Below are positions 48,757-57,955 of a DNA stretch of 64,000 bases, piece by piece. Every line of letters begins with the position of its first letter. Position 1 is the first letter of the stretch. Source of the stretch: Terriglobia bacterium (GTDB taxonomy: Bacteria; Acidobacteriota; Terriglobia; Terriglobales; Acidobacteriaceae); contig JAIQEY010000017.1 in NCBI GenBank assembly GCA_020073565.1, forward strand, positions 1 through 64,000. The letters run 5' to 3'. The position numbers and the translations under genes are program-made. The notes beneath the pieces are model-generated. The model did not search any database. It saw nothing but the letters and a program-made list of their open reading frames with translations, and was not told the DNA's origin.

Positions 48757-49425
48757 ATGAAAGCGACACGCACTCCGCGCGTCAAGATCTGCTGCATCAG
48801 CGGCGTCGAGGAAGCGGCGTTGGCCGTGGAATGCGGCGCTTCGGCTTTGGGGCTGGTTTCGCAGATGCCGAGCGGGCCCGGCGTGATCAGCGACGAACTG
48901 ATCGCCGAGATTGCCGCCACGGTTCCTCCCGCCATTGGAACCTTCCTGCTTACTTCGCGGCAAAGCGTGCGCGAGACCGTCGCTCAGCAACACTCCTGCC
49001 GCACCAATACGATTCAGCTATGCGACCATCTGACGACTGGCACTCATCGCGAATTGAAAGAGGCCTTGCCAGGAATTTCGGTGGTGCAGGTCATCCACGT
49101 TACGGGGCCTGAGTCAGTCGAGGAGTCCGCGCGGGTGGCTCCCTCGGTGGACGCGATCCTGCTTGATTCCGGCAATCAGAGGCTCGCGGTCAAGGAACTC
49201 GGCGGTACCGGCAGAACCCACGACTGGAGCCTGAGCCGGACGATCCGCGAGCGGGTCAACATTCCATTGTTCCTCGCGGGAGGCTTGACGGCGGAAAATG
49301 TGGGCCAGGCAATTGAGGAAGTTGGTCCTTTCGGGATCGACATTTGTTCCGGCGTGCGAACCGACGGCAAGCTTGATGCAGTAAAACTGAAGAGATTCTT
49401 TTCCGCGGTGCGCGCGGCCTGCTGA
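48757..49425 (+). CDS. TrpF-like (phosphoribosylanthranilate isomerase-fold) protein
   Basis: This is a 222-residue TIM barrel of the TrpF family. It opens with VKICCISGVEEAALAVECGASALGLV, including the Cys of the K-I-C-G-I motif. It has LLTSRQSVRETVAQQHSC, VQLIHV-like VVQVIHVTG, the acidic residue in DAILLDSG, and the phosphate-binding ends IPLFLAGGLTAENV and FGIDICSGVRTDGKLDAVKL. Both residues required for the TrpF Amadori rearrangement appear present. No other tryptophan genes are nearby. It starts 5 bases after the ALDH16 stop and precedes ribokinase, so an isomerisation of a ribose-derived phosphate in nucleoside catabolism is at least as plausible as a role in tryptophan biosynthesis. 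Confidence 0.8.
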   Translation: MKATRTPRVKICCISGVEEAALAVECGASALGLVSQMPSGPGVISDELIAEIAATVPPAIGTFLLTSRQSVRETVAQQHSCRTNTIQLCDHLTTGTHRELKEALPGISVVQVIHVTGPESVEESARVAPSVDAILLDSGNQRLAVKELGGTGRTHDWSLSRTIRERVNIPLFLAGGLTAENVGQAIEEVGPFGIDICSGVRTDGKLDAVKLKRFFSAVRAAC

Positions 49426-49549
49426 TCAGCGCGGGTGGGTCGCATCGGTAATACGCCGGTTGACACGCTTTGTCCCGCTGACTACACTCTGCCTTCCTCA
49501 TTTCAAGGCCGCGCCTGCTATTTGAAAGCGCGGCTCCAACGAGAAAACT

Positions 49550-50485
49550 ATGGCAAAGGGCCCCCGCATCGCAGTAGTCGGCAGTGCCAATGTTGACTTG
49601 ACCACATTCTCGGATCACTTTCCCAAGCCCGGGGAAACGATTTTTGGCCAGAAGTTTGATCTGGGGTTCGGCGGAAAAGGGGCGAACCAGGCGGTTGCCG
49701 CCCGGCTGTGCGGAGCTGATGTCTTCATGGTCGCCCGGGTCGGCGACGATCTGTTTGGTCCGGCAACCATCGCCAACTTTGGGAAGCTGGGCATCGACGC
49801 GACCCATGTTCGTCAAGTGAAGGGTGTATCCAGCGGCGTCGCGCCAATCTTCGTCGAGTCTTCCGGTCAGAATCGGATCATCGTCGTGAAGGGCGCAAAC
49901 GATACATTGAAACCCGCTGATCTCGATGCAGCGGCAGACACGCTGAAGAGCGCCGACTGCATTGTCCTTCAGTTCGAAATCCCCCTGGAGACCGTGTACT
50001 ACACGATCCAGTTTGCGCGAAAAAATGGCATTCGCTGCATTTTGAACCCTGCGCCGGCACAACCGATCGACGTCAAAGCGATCGCGGATCTTGATTATTT
50101 CGTCCCCAATGAAAGTGAGGCCGAAACCATTGCCGGGATGCCGGTGCGCACTGTGGACGACGCGAAGAAGTGCGCGGGAAAGCTGCTGGCAAGCGGCGTC
50201 CGGCGCGTGATCATCACTCTGGGCGCGAACGGATCAATCCTGGCCGGGAACGAAGGCATGGAGCACGTGCCGGCTTTCACGATGAAGAGTGTGGACAGCA
50301 CTGGCGCAGGTGACGCCTTTATTGGGAGCTTCGCCACTTTCCTGGGAGAAGGACTGCCGGAAGTGGAGGCCGTGAAGCGCGCGAACCTCTACGCCGGGCT
50401 TTCGACGACCGGCATTGGGACTCAGAAGTCCTTCTACGACCGGCCGCGGTTCGAGGCAGAATGGGCTGCAAGGGCGAAGTCCTAG
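49550..50485 (+). CDS. rbsK: ribokinase
   Basis: This is a 311-residue PfkB-family kinase, ATP + ribose to ribose-5-phosphate. Signatures are VVGSANVDLTTFSDHFPKPGET with the GFGGKGANQAVAAARL-type sugar-binding segment (GGKGANQAVA), NPAPAQPIDV, FVPNESEAETIAG and the ATP/anion-hole motif VDSTGAGDAFIGSF with the catalytic Asp. It completes the sugar branch of the island: exported nucleoside hydrolases release ribose, a permease imports it and this enzyme traps it. Last gene of the deoC group, 124 bases after the TrpF-like gene; convergent with the RND gene. Confidence 0.94.
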   Translation: MAKGPRIAVVGSANVDLTTFSDHFPKPGETIFGQKFDLGFGGKGANQAVAARLCGADVFMVARVGDDLFGPATIANFGKLGIDATHVRQVKGVSSGVAPIFVESSGQNRIIVVKGANDTLKPADLDAAADTLKSADCIVLQFEIPLETVYYTIQFARKNGIRCILNPAPAQPIDVKAIADLDYFVPNESEAETIAGMPVRTVDDAKKCAGKLLASGVRRVIITLGANGSILAGNEGMEHVPAFTMKSVDSTGAGDAFIGSFATFLGEGLPEVEAVKRANLYAGLSTTGIGTQKSFYDRPRFEAEWAARAKS

Positions 50486-50528
50486 GCTCTTTGAATGTAT
50501 TGGAATTTTGCCTGAAGAATCAAAACAA

Positions 50529-53500
50529 CTATGCGGTCGCATTGCGCTCCGCTCGACGAGTCACGAACAGGTGGACCGCGGGAGTGATGATCAACGACAG
50601 CACCATAGAGATCAAGACTCCGCCGATCACCGCGATCGCCAGCGGCTTTAACATCTGGGATCCCGCGCCCAGAGCGAAGGCGAGAGGCAGCATGCCTGCC
50701 ACCGCGGCCAGCGCCGTCATCACGATGGGACGCAGCCTGCGGCGGCCAGCCTGAATCACCGAGTCTTCGAGCGGCAATCCGGCAGCGCGGAATTTCTGTT
50801 CGGCATCGAGCAGCAGGATGCCGTTTTTGGCCACGATTCCGACCACCATGATCAATCCCATGAATGAGGAAATGTTGAAGGTGGTGCGAGTAATGAAAAG
50901 AGCCAGGAAGACCCCTGAAGTCGAGAGCAACGCGGACGCGAGAATTGCGAGCGGCGCGGCGAACGTGCGGAATTCGAACAGCAAGACGATGAAGACGAGC
51001 ACGACCGCTAGAATCAGTACAAATACGAGATCGCGAAACGACTTCTGTTGCTCCTGGTAAGTTCCGCCGTAGGTCACGCGAATGGACGAGGGCAAATGCA
51101 GGTCTGCGATCGCTTTCTGAACGCCGACAATTCCCGTGCCCAGGTCAACACCTTCCAACCGCGCTGTGACCACGACATTGCGCTGCAGGTTCTCACGCCG
51201 GATTTCGGTCTGGCCGGGAAGTTCGGTGAGCGTGGCGAGCGCTCCCAGCGTTGCCGTTTTGCCGGTCGAACTCACGAGTAGCGTGTCGCGCATCGCCTCC
51301 AAGGTGGCGCGATTCCCTGCTGGGAAGCGAACGCGCAGGGTGTAGGCGCGATCGCGATTGACCACCGGAATCGGCGACGGTTCGCCCTCGAGGATGGCGG
51401 CGGCATCAATTGCAACCTCTTCGGGCGTGAATCCAGCACGCGCCGCCACCGAAGGGTCCACTTGGAACATCACAGCGGGACCGCTGACGGTATTGTCGAT
51501 CCCGTTCAGAACATCGACGACACCCTTGTTTTTACCGATCGCATCCGCCACCTTCGGGGCCCATTCTTCGAGAGCTGCCGGATCCTGCGAAAAGAGCTTG
51601 ATCTGAACCGGTTCCGGAGCGCTGGTCAGGTCACCGATCATGTCCTGCAGGACCTGAATGAACTCCACGTCGATCGCTGGTTCCTGGGTTTTAATCTTCG
51701 CCCGCACTTCTTCAACAATGTCGTCAATGCCACGGCTGCGCGACGCCTTCAGCTTTACGGAAATATCGCCGGTGTTGGCCTCGGTAACCGCCGCTAGCCC
51801 CAGCTGCAGGCCGGTGCGTCGCGAGGTGCTCTCGACCTCGGGGGTGTCGTGCAACATCTGTTCAATGTTGCGGACGACCCGATTCGTCTCTGCCAACGAA
51901 CTGCCCGCCGGCATGATGTAGTCGATGATGAAACCACCCTCATCCATTTCGGGCAAAAGGTCAGAACCAGAGTAGTTGTAGCAAACGTAAGCAATCACGA
52001 TCAGGGCAAGACTCAACCCAGCCAGCCAACGCGGCCGCTTCAGCGCGCGGCGCAACCAGCGTTCGTGAAAGCGGATCACATTCAGGAAAAAACCGCTGAG
52101 GGACGCTTCCTCGACTTCCATGAGGCGGCGGATGGATTCCGCCTCCGGCTCGAGCGAAGCGTCGGTGGGCACTTCCTGCTCGCCCGCGCGCCCCTTGATC
52201 AGGAACTGGCTGAGGCTCGGAGTCCAGGTCAGCGCGAGCGCCAGCGAGGTGAGCAGAGAGACTGACATGGTGACGGCCAGTGCGCGGAAGAATGTCCCGG
52301 TCACGCCGGTAATGGAGATCAGCGGAAGAAACACGACGATCGGGGTGACGGTGGAACCGATGAGCGGAATGGTGATCTCGCGCAGCGCACTGTGAATCGC
52401 TTGCAGGCGCGTCTGGCCGGCATCACGATGGAGGACGATGTTTTCAACGACCACAATTGCGTCATCGATGACCAGGCCCACGGCGGCCGCCAATCCGCCC
52501 AGCGTCATCAGGTTGAAACTCTGGCCTATCAGTTTAAGAGCGATGAAGGTCGCAGCAATGGTGACCGGGATCACGAGGCCCGCCACAATCGACGTGCCCC
52601 AATCGTGCAGGAAGACTACGAGGATGATCGACGCCAGGATCAATCCGATGAGGATGGCATCGCGAACACTCCGGATCGACTCAGTGACGATGTCCGACTG
52701 GTCATAATAAGGATGGATCTCGACTCCGGTCGGCAGCGTTTTGCGGATCTGCTCGACCTCGGCATGAACTTCGTCGGCGACCTGCACGGTGTTGCTGTCC
52801 GGCTGCCGGTTGATGCTGAGCAAAACGGCCGGCTTCCCGTTCGCGGTCACAACCGTGTAGCGAGGACGAACGGACGGCTCGACTTTCGCGACGTCGCCCA
52901 CGCGCACGGGCACGCCGGCGGCGGTCGTCTTGACCACGGTGGCGGCGATCTGCTGCGGATCGCGAACCTGCCCGTTGACGAGCCCGAGGTAGAGCTGGTG
53001 ATTGCGCTCCAGCAAGCCGGGAGAGTCGATCAGATTGGTGCGCCGCACGGCTTCCAGGAGATCGGAAACCGTAACGTCCGCCTGTAACAGCTTGGCGGGA
53101 TCGGGAACAATGTGAAACTCGGGCTCCTGTCCGCCCTGCACGATAACTCGCGAAACTCCATCCAGACGATTCAGCCGCGGCTTGAGTTCGTACGTCGCCA
53201 TCTCCCAGAGCCGAGTCTGGGGCACGGTGTCGGAGGTGAGGCTGTAACCGAGGATCGGAAAACTCGCGAATGTCATGCGATGCGCTTCAACTTTGGCGGT
53301 CGCGGGCAACTCGCGCTGGATCCCCCCTAAGGCGCCGTTGACATATTGCAACGTCTGGAACATATCGATGTTCCAGTCGAAGAACAGATCGATCTCCGCC
53401 GATCCGCGACTGGTGATGGAGCGCACTTGCTGCAGTCCTGGCACGCTGTTGACGGCTTCTTCAATCGGGCGCGTGACGGTGACCATCATCTGGTCGATGG

Positions 53501-53678
53501 GCATCACGCCGTTGTCAACCGCGATCAGGATGCGTGGAAAATTCGTCGCTGGGAAAACAGAAACAGGAATGGTAAACGCCAGGTAGATACCCAGAGTCGC
53601 CAGCGTGATGATCAGGACGATAATGGAGCGGGCATGGCGCGAAAACCAGTAGTGGGGTTCACCGTTCGTCATGGCCAT
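50529..53678 (-). CDS. RND-family efflux pump inner-membrane subunit
   Basis: This is a 1,049-residue proton-driven RND transporter. It has twelve predicted transmembrane segments in two halves with large periplasmic loops after TM1 and TM7. TM4 has GLAAAVGLVIDDAIVVVEN with the proton-relay Asp pair, and the C-terminal half has FMGLIMVVGIVAKNGILLLD and PIVMTALAAVAGMLPLA. The sequence lies between HAE1 drug pumps and heavy-metal pumps, and substrate is not predictable. Transcription order OMF-MFP-RND on the minus strand, 5 bases after the MFP gene. The pump may be unrelated to the nucleoside genes around it. Confidence 0.95.
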   Translation of the reverse strand: MAMTNGEPHYWFSRHARSIIVLIITLATLGIYLAFTIPVSVFPATNFPRILIAVDNGVMPIDQMMVTVTRPIEEAVNSVPGLQQVRSITSRGSAEIDLFFDWNIDMFQTLQYVNGALGGIQRELPATAKVEAHRMTFASFPILGYSLTSDTVPQTRLWEMATYELKPRLNRLDGVSRVIVQGGQEPEFHIVPDPAKLLQADVTVSDLLEAVRRTNLIDSPGLLERNHQLYLGLVNGQVRDPQQIAATVVKTTAAGVPVRVGDVAKVEPSVRPRYTVVTANGKPAVLLSINRQPDSNTVQVADEVHAEVEQIRKTLPTGVEIHPYYDQSDIVTESIRSVRDAILIGLILASIILVVFLHDWGTSIVAGLVIPVTIAATFIALKLIGQSFNLMTLGGLAAAVGLVIDDAIVVVENIVLHRDAGQTRLQAIHSALREITIPLIGSTVTPIVVFLPLISITGVTGTFFRALAVTMSVSLLTSLALALTWTPSLSQFLIKGRAGEQEVPTDASLEPEAESIRRLMEVEEASLSGFFLNVIRFHERWLRRALKRPRWLAGLSLALIVIAYVCYNYSGSDLLPEMDEGGFIIDYIMPAGSSLAETNRVVRNIEQMLHDTPEVESTSRRTGLQLGLAAVTEANTGDISVKLKASRSRGIDDIVEEVRAKIKTQEPAIDVEFIQVLQDMIGDLTSAPEPVQIKLFSQDPAALEEWAPKVADAIGKNKGVVDVLNGIDNTVSGPAVMFQVDPSVAARAGFTPEEVAIDAAAILEGEPSPIPVVNRDRAYTLRVRFPAGNRATLEAMRDTLLVSSTGKTATLGALATLTELPGQTEIRRENLQRNVVVTARLEGVDLGTGIVGVQKAIADLHLPSSIRVTYGGTYQEQQKSFRDLVFVLILAVVLVFIVLLFEFRTFAAPLAILASALLSTSGVFLALFITRTTFNISSFMGLIMVVGIVAKNGILLLDAEQKFRAAGLPLEDSVIQAGRRRLRPIVMTALAAVAGMLPLAFALGAGSQMLKPLAIAVIGGVLISMVLSLIITPAVHLFVTRRAERNATA

Positions 53679-53683
53679 GCGGC

Positions 53684-55012
53684 TTACTTGGGATCTTTCT
53701 CCGTCTCTTTACCGGTCGGCGGCCGGTCTGCCTTGTCAGATTCCTGCACGGCGTCGGCACGAATCTTGGTATTGTCGGCCAGACCATAGGCGCCGGATGC
53801 GACCACGCGATCCCCCTCGGCAACGCCGTCGAGGATCTGCACCCCATCGCCCTGCCGGACCCCGGTTTTCACCGTTTTCGGGTGGGCGCGATTGTCCGAG
53901 CCTGCCAGCATCACGTAGTTGCTACCGTCTGGAGCGGTGAGAACGGCCGCGGATGGAATCACGACCGAGTTAGGAATGGTCCGCGAGAGCATGGAAATCT
54001 GCACGCTCGTTCCCGGCCGCAACCGGCCCTTCGGATTCATGGCCTGAACCCAGACTTCAACGGTTGTGCTGTTGGGATCAAGAGCGGGGCTGACGACCGT
54101 CACTTTCCCTTCGATGGGATCTTCTTCGCCGGGAACTGTGATTGAGGCTTTGTCGCCAACCTTGAGCAGCGCCGCTTGCTCCTGCGGGATGTGAGCACGG
54201 GCGACCACGGACGAAGTGTCCATCACCGTCACCAACGGCGCTCCCGCGGCCGCCATCTCTCCCGGATACAGCGGACGATCGGTAACTACGCCGTTGATGG
54301 GGCTGCGAATCTCTGAGTAGCTCAACTGCGCCTGGGCGCCGAGATACTTGCCCTTCGCGGATTCCAACTGGCCGGCGGCAGCCTTCAGTGCCTGCTGCTT
54401 GGCCACCGCCATCAGCGCGTCCAGGTGATGCTGCGCGAGTTCGTACTGGTTCCGCGCCTGGGTGAGAGAGACGCCTGCCTGGTCCAGATCCTTGCGCGGG
54501 AGAGCGCCCTGCTTGTAGAGGTCCTGGCGGCTGTCGTAAAGCTTCTGTTCGGCCTCAAGCGCTTCCTTGGCCGCTTTTGTGTCGCCTTGCGCCTTCTGGA
54601 TTTCCTCCGGCAACGTGGAAGCGGTTGCTATGGCATACGCGGCCTGCGCCTGATCGTAGGACCCTTCGTTGTCCTGCGCCGCAGCCGCCAAGTCGCGGTT
54701 TTCCAGTTTGGCGAGCAATTGCCCGGCATGAACCTTGTCGCCTCGCTTCACGTAAAACGCTTTCACGGGAGCGCTGATCTTGGGAACAATCGCAGACTGG
54801 GCCAGCGGGAATAGAATGGCCTCGGATTTCACGGTCTGCTCAATGGTGGCCTTCTTGACCGGGACGACTTGAACGCTGACGGTCGGCTCTTCGGGCTTTT
54901 CCCTGGAACAGGCAGACACCATCAGAAGGGCAAGGGTCAGCGGCGCGAGGGACACACTGAGAGCGCAACGAATTGGGCGCTTCAACACGGGATTGGAGGT
55001 ATCATTCAACAA
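53684..55012 (-). CDS. RND efflux periplasmic adaptor (MFP), lipoprotein
   Basis: This is a 442-residue HlyD/AcrA-type adaptor. Lipobox MVSAC near residue 35 anchors it in the inner membrane. It has the N-terminal barrel-sandwich half AIVPKISAPVKAFYVKRGDKVHAGQLLAKLENRDL and a long coiled-coil hairpin (~90-215, rich in Ala/Gln/Lys). The returning half YSEIRSPINGVVTDRPLYPGEMAAAGAPLVTV and the beta-barrel ARAHIPQEQAALLKVGDKASITV follow. It bridges the outer-membrane channel and the RND subunit encoded on either side. The C-terminus is charged and disordered (KADRPPTGKETEKDPK). Confidence 0.94.
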   Translation of the reverse strand: MLNDTSNPVLKRPIRCALSVSLAPLTLALLMVSACSREKPEEPTVSVQVVPVKKATIEQTVKSEAILFPLAQSAIVPKISAPVKAFYVKRGDKVHAGQLLAKLENRDLAAAAQDNEGSYDQAQAAYAIATASTLPEEIQKAQGDTKAAKEALEAEQKLYDSRQDLYKQGALPRKDLDQAGVSLTQARNQYELAQHHLDALMAVAKQQALKAAAGQLESAKGKYLGAQAQLSYSEIRSPINGVVTDRPLYPGEMAAAGAPLVTVMDTSSVVARAHIPQEQAALLKVGDKASITVPGEEDPIEGKVTVVSPALDPNSTTVEVWVQAMNPKGRLRPGTSVQISMLSRTIPNSVVIPSAAVLTAPDGSNYVMLAGSDNRAHPKTVKTGVRQGDGVQILDGVAEGDRVVASGAYGLADNTKIRADAVQESDKADRPPTGKETEKDPK

Positions 55013-55036
55013 GCCGTTGCCTGCCCGATCATTCCT

Positions 55037-56431
55037 TCAGAAGCTCCCGGTCAGCGTCTGCAGGTTCGCGAATGCAACCTGGAAACGCACCTGTCCATCA
55101 TCGTACAGGTTGCGTGCCTGCGTCAGTGTATTCTGAGCGTCCACTACCTCGAGAACCGTCGCCTCTCCTGCTTGGTAGCGAAGTGTCGTCAGGCGCAGAC
55201 TGTCAGACGCGAGTTCCGCGGTCTGGCTCAGGGACGCAAGTTGCGCCCGAGCCGTCTCGACTTCGTCGTAGAAGGACCGCAGATTGGCCAGCAGTTGGCG
55301 CTGCGCAAAACTTAACTCGACGTGAGCCTGCTGCCGCCGCAAGTCCGCCTGCTTCACTTTGCTGTAACCGGCTCCCCAGTTCCAGATCGGCAACTGGAGG
55401 GTGGCGGTCGCGGCGTATCCCAGATTGCGCAACCGGTCCGGAGCCGGGCCGCGCACGGCAAACTGATTGGCATCAATGCCATAAGAATAATCGAGGCTGA
55501 GAGAAGGAAGCATGGATGTCCACGCTACCTTCACTTCTTGATCGGTCTGCCGCAGCGATGCGAGCGCAGCGCGGATCTCGGGATTATTCTTAGTCCCGGC
55601 AGCCTGCACTTCCGTAAAAGCGGGCAGCGGCTCAGGCAGGCGCAGGTCGTCGACCACCGTGAAGTTCTCGTCGAAGTCGGGGAACAGGAGGACGGATAGA
55701 TCCAGTCGGCTCCTGTTCATCGCGAGAAGAGCGTTCTCGAGATCACGCTTCTGTTGCAGATCCTGAATCTGGGCCTTGATGACGTCGGACTTAGCGACCT
55801 CGCCGCCGCTCTGAAGCTTCTGGCTGATGGAGAAGAAGCGGTCCGCTTCCAAAGCCGCTTTCTGGGCAGTTGAGTACTTGCGCTGCGCCACCACAAATCC
55901 GTAGTACGACTGCACCACGGTGACGACCATGCCGCGCGTGGCGATTTCAGACTTGGCGCGGGCCAGGGCTTCAGCGGCTTCCACCCTGCGGTGTCCCGCC
56001 AACATGCCCGGCGAGAGTTCCTGGTGAACGTTCCCCTGTGCGATGTACTCATGCATGCCGTTGTTGGCGATATAGCGTCCGGAGGCCGAACCGTTCCCTT
56101 GCGTGTAGCTAAACTGCATGTTGTAGCTGACGTTCGGCAGAAGACCGGCGCGGCTTTGCACCACATCCTGATGAGCCAGCCCCAGTTCGGTGAGCGCAGC
56201 CCGGAACTGCGGATCATTCGATTTGGCGCGCGCGAGGGCATCCTGAAGCGTAAGGACCAGCGGCGCCTTACTGGAATCGGCGTCGGTGGCAGCAGTCGAG
56301 GCTGAGAGCTGCGCGCTATAGGTTGGCGGCTGATCCTGGCCGAACAGCGGCGTGATTAGCCAAAGTCCCCACAAAACAACATTTGCCAAACAGCGAACAG
56401 ATCGCACTGCTCCCATCAATAGACAAGACAT
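55037..56431 (-). CDS. TolC-family outer-membrane efflux protein
   Basis: This is a 464-residue outer membrane factor with an N-terminal signal sequence (LANVVLWGLWLITPLFG). The duplicated TolC layout is seen: LTLQDALARAKSNDPQFRAALTELGLAHQDVVQSRAGLLPNVSY in the first half and FTEVQAAGTKNNPEIRAALASLRQTDQEVKVAWTSMLPSLSLDYSYG in the second. Long helices such as SLSQTAELASDSLRLTTLRYQAGEATVLEVVDAQNTLTQ form the periplasmic tunnel. First gene of the three-gene efflux operon, followed 24 bases later by the adaptor. Confidence 0.94.
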   Translation of the reverse strand: MSCLLMGAVRSVRCLANVVLWGLWLITPLFGQDQPPTYSAQLSASTAATDADSSKAPLVLTLQDALARAKSNDPQFRAALTELGLAHQDVVQSRAGLLPNVSYNMQFSYTQGNGSASGRYIANNGMHEYIAQGNVHQELSPGMLAGHRRVEAAEALARAKSEIATRGMVVTVVQSYYGFVVAQRKYSTAQKAALEADRFFSISQKLQSGGEVAKSDVIKAQIQDLQQKRDLENALLAMNRSRLDLSVLLFPDFDENFTVVDDLRLPEPLPAFTEVQAAGTKNNPEIRAALASLRQTDQEVKVAWTSMLPSLSLDYSYGIDANQFAVRGPAPDRLRNLGYAATATLQLPIWNWGAGYSKVKQADLRRQQAHVELSFAQRQLLANLRSFYDEVETARAQLASLSQTAELASDSLRLTTLRYQAGEATVLEVVDAQNTLTQARNLYDDGQVRFQVAFANLQTLTGSF

Positions 56432-56483
56432 AAGTCCCCCCCCGCACCAGTTCAGGTTGCGGCCATCATCGAAGTTGAAACCC

Positions 56484-57848
56484 CTACTGGATCCACACCG
56501 TTTTGATATTCACGAACTCGTGGATCCCGTGCACACCGAGTTCGCGGCCGTGGCCCGACTGCTTGACACCACCGAACGGGATCCGCGGGTCGGAAGCGAC
56601 CATCTTATTCAGAAAGACCATCCCGGCTTCGAGTTCGTTGATGAACTTCTCGGTTTCGGCGGGATCGTTCGTCCAGGCACTGGCGCCCAAGCCGAAGCGA
56701 ACGTCGTTAGCCACCTGGATGGCCTGGTCGATATCCTTCACGCGGAAGATCGACGCCACCGGACCAAAGAACTCTTCCTTGTAGGCAGGGGAGTCTTTTG
56801 GGATGTCCGCCAGCACGGTGGGAGCGTAAAAATGTCCAGGCCGCTTGAGGGGTTCGCCCCCCGTCAGCACGCGAGCACCCGCAGCCACGGTTTTCTTAAC
56901 GTCGGCGTCGAGCGAGGTGACCGCGTCAGCATTCGCGAGCGGGCCGAGCTGCGTGTTTTCATCGAATGGATCGCCCACGCGCAGTCCTTGCATACGGCTG
57001 ACGAACTTGCGCTCGAATTCATCCGCGATCTTTTCTGAGACGATGAAGCGCTTGGCTGCGATGCAAGATTGGCCGTTGTTCTGAATACGCGCGTCCACTG
57101 CGGTCGCGACCGCCGCGTCCAGATCGGCACTCGGCATCACAATGAAAGGATCGCTTCCGCCCAATTCGAGCACGACCTTCTTAATGCGTTTCGCAGCGGA
57201 AACACCGACCTGAATGCCAGCTTGCTCGCTGCCGGTGAGGGTCGCGGCGGCTACGCGCGGGTCGTCCAGAATGCCATCCACCGGCCCAGAACCGATGAGC
57301 AACGTCTGAAACACACCTTCGGCGAAACCTGCACGGCGGATAATCTCTTCAATTTTCAGAGCACACTGCGGAACATTGGAAGCATGTTTCAGCAGCCCGA
57401 CGTTGCCCGCCATCAGCGCTGGTGCGACGAAGCGGAACACCTGCCAGAAGGGAAAGTTCCAGGGCATGACGGCCAGAATGGGACCGATGGGAAGGTAGCG
57501 GATAAAACTGCGCTTGGCGCCAGTTTCGACCACTTCGTCTGCCAGAAAACGCTCCGCATTTTCCGCGTAGTAGCGGCACCCGGTCGCACACTTCAGCGCT
57601 TCGGCGACCGCCGCCTTGATCGGTTTTCCCATTTCCAGGGTCATCAGGCGCGCACACTCGTCTTTTTCTTTTTCCAGGATTTCCGCCGCCCGAATCATTC
57701 TTGACGCCCGATCTGCAAAGGAAGTGCGACGGTGCGAGCGGTAAGCGGAGGCGGCCAACTGCAGTTTCTGTTCAATTTGTGCCGCCGAGAGCGGCTCAAA
57801 AGTCTTGATCACTTCGCCCGTTGCTGGATTGATGCTGGCAATCGCCAT
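56484..57848 (-). CDS. aldehyde dehydrogenase, succinate-semialdehyde dehydrogenase type
   Basis: This is a 454-residue single-domain ALDH. Start MAIASINPATGEVIKTFEPL at 57848 with AAGGAA upstream. It has the NAD(P)-binding VMPWNFPFWQVFRFVAPALMAGN, catalytic Glu in VVLELGGSDPFIV and catalytic Cys in NNGQSCIAAKRF, a form shared by succinate-semialdehyde dehydrogenases of the GabD/Sad type. In this island it could oxidise malonate or succinate semialdehyde from pyrimidine catabolism, or glutarate semialdehyde from nicotinate via 2-formylglutarate. Divergent from nucleoside hydrolase copy 6. Enzyme class is sure, substrate is not. Confidence 0.88.
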   Translation of the reverse strand: MAIASINPATGEVIKTFEPLSAAQIEQKLQLAASAYRSHRRTSFADRASRMIRAAEILEKEKDECARLMTLEMGKPIKAAVAEALKCATGCRYYAENAERFLADEVVETGAKRSFIRYLPIGPILAVMPWNFPFWQVFRFVAPALMAGNVGLLKHASNVPQCALKIEEIIRRAGFAEGVFQTLLIGSGPVDGILDDPRVAAATLTGSEQAGIQVGVSAAKRIKKVVLELGGSDPFIVMPSADLDAAVATAVDARIQNNGQSCIAAKRFIVSEKIADEFERKFVSRMQGLRVGDPFDENTQLGPLANADAVTSLDADVKKTVAAGARVLTGGEPLKRPGHFYAPTVLADIPKDSPAYKEEFFGPVASIFRVKDIDQAIQVANDVRFGLGASAWTNDPAETEKFINELEAGMVFLNKMVASDPRIPFGGVKQSGHGRELGVHGIHEFVNIKTVWIQ

Positions 57849-57955
57849 GTCAGATTCCTTCCACTTCTGTAAGTCACTGCACTGTACCTGAATCTTAGCA
57901 AGAACTGAGAGGCTCAAACTTCTTCTCACCACATCCCGTTTGCTATCCTACGCGA

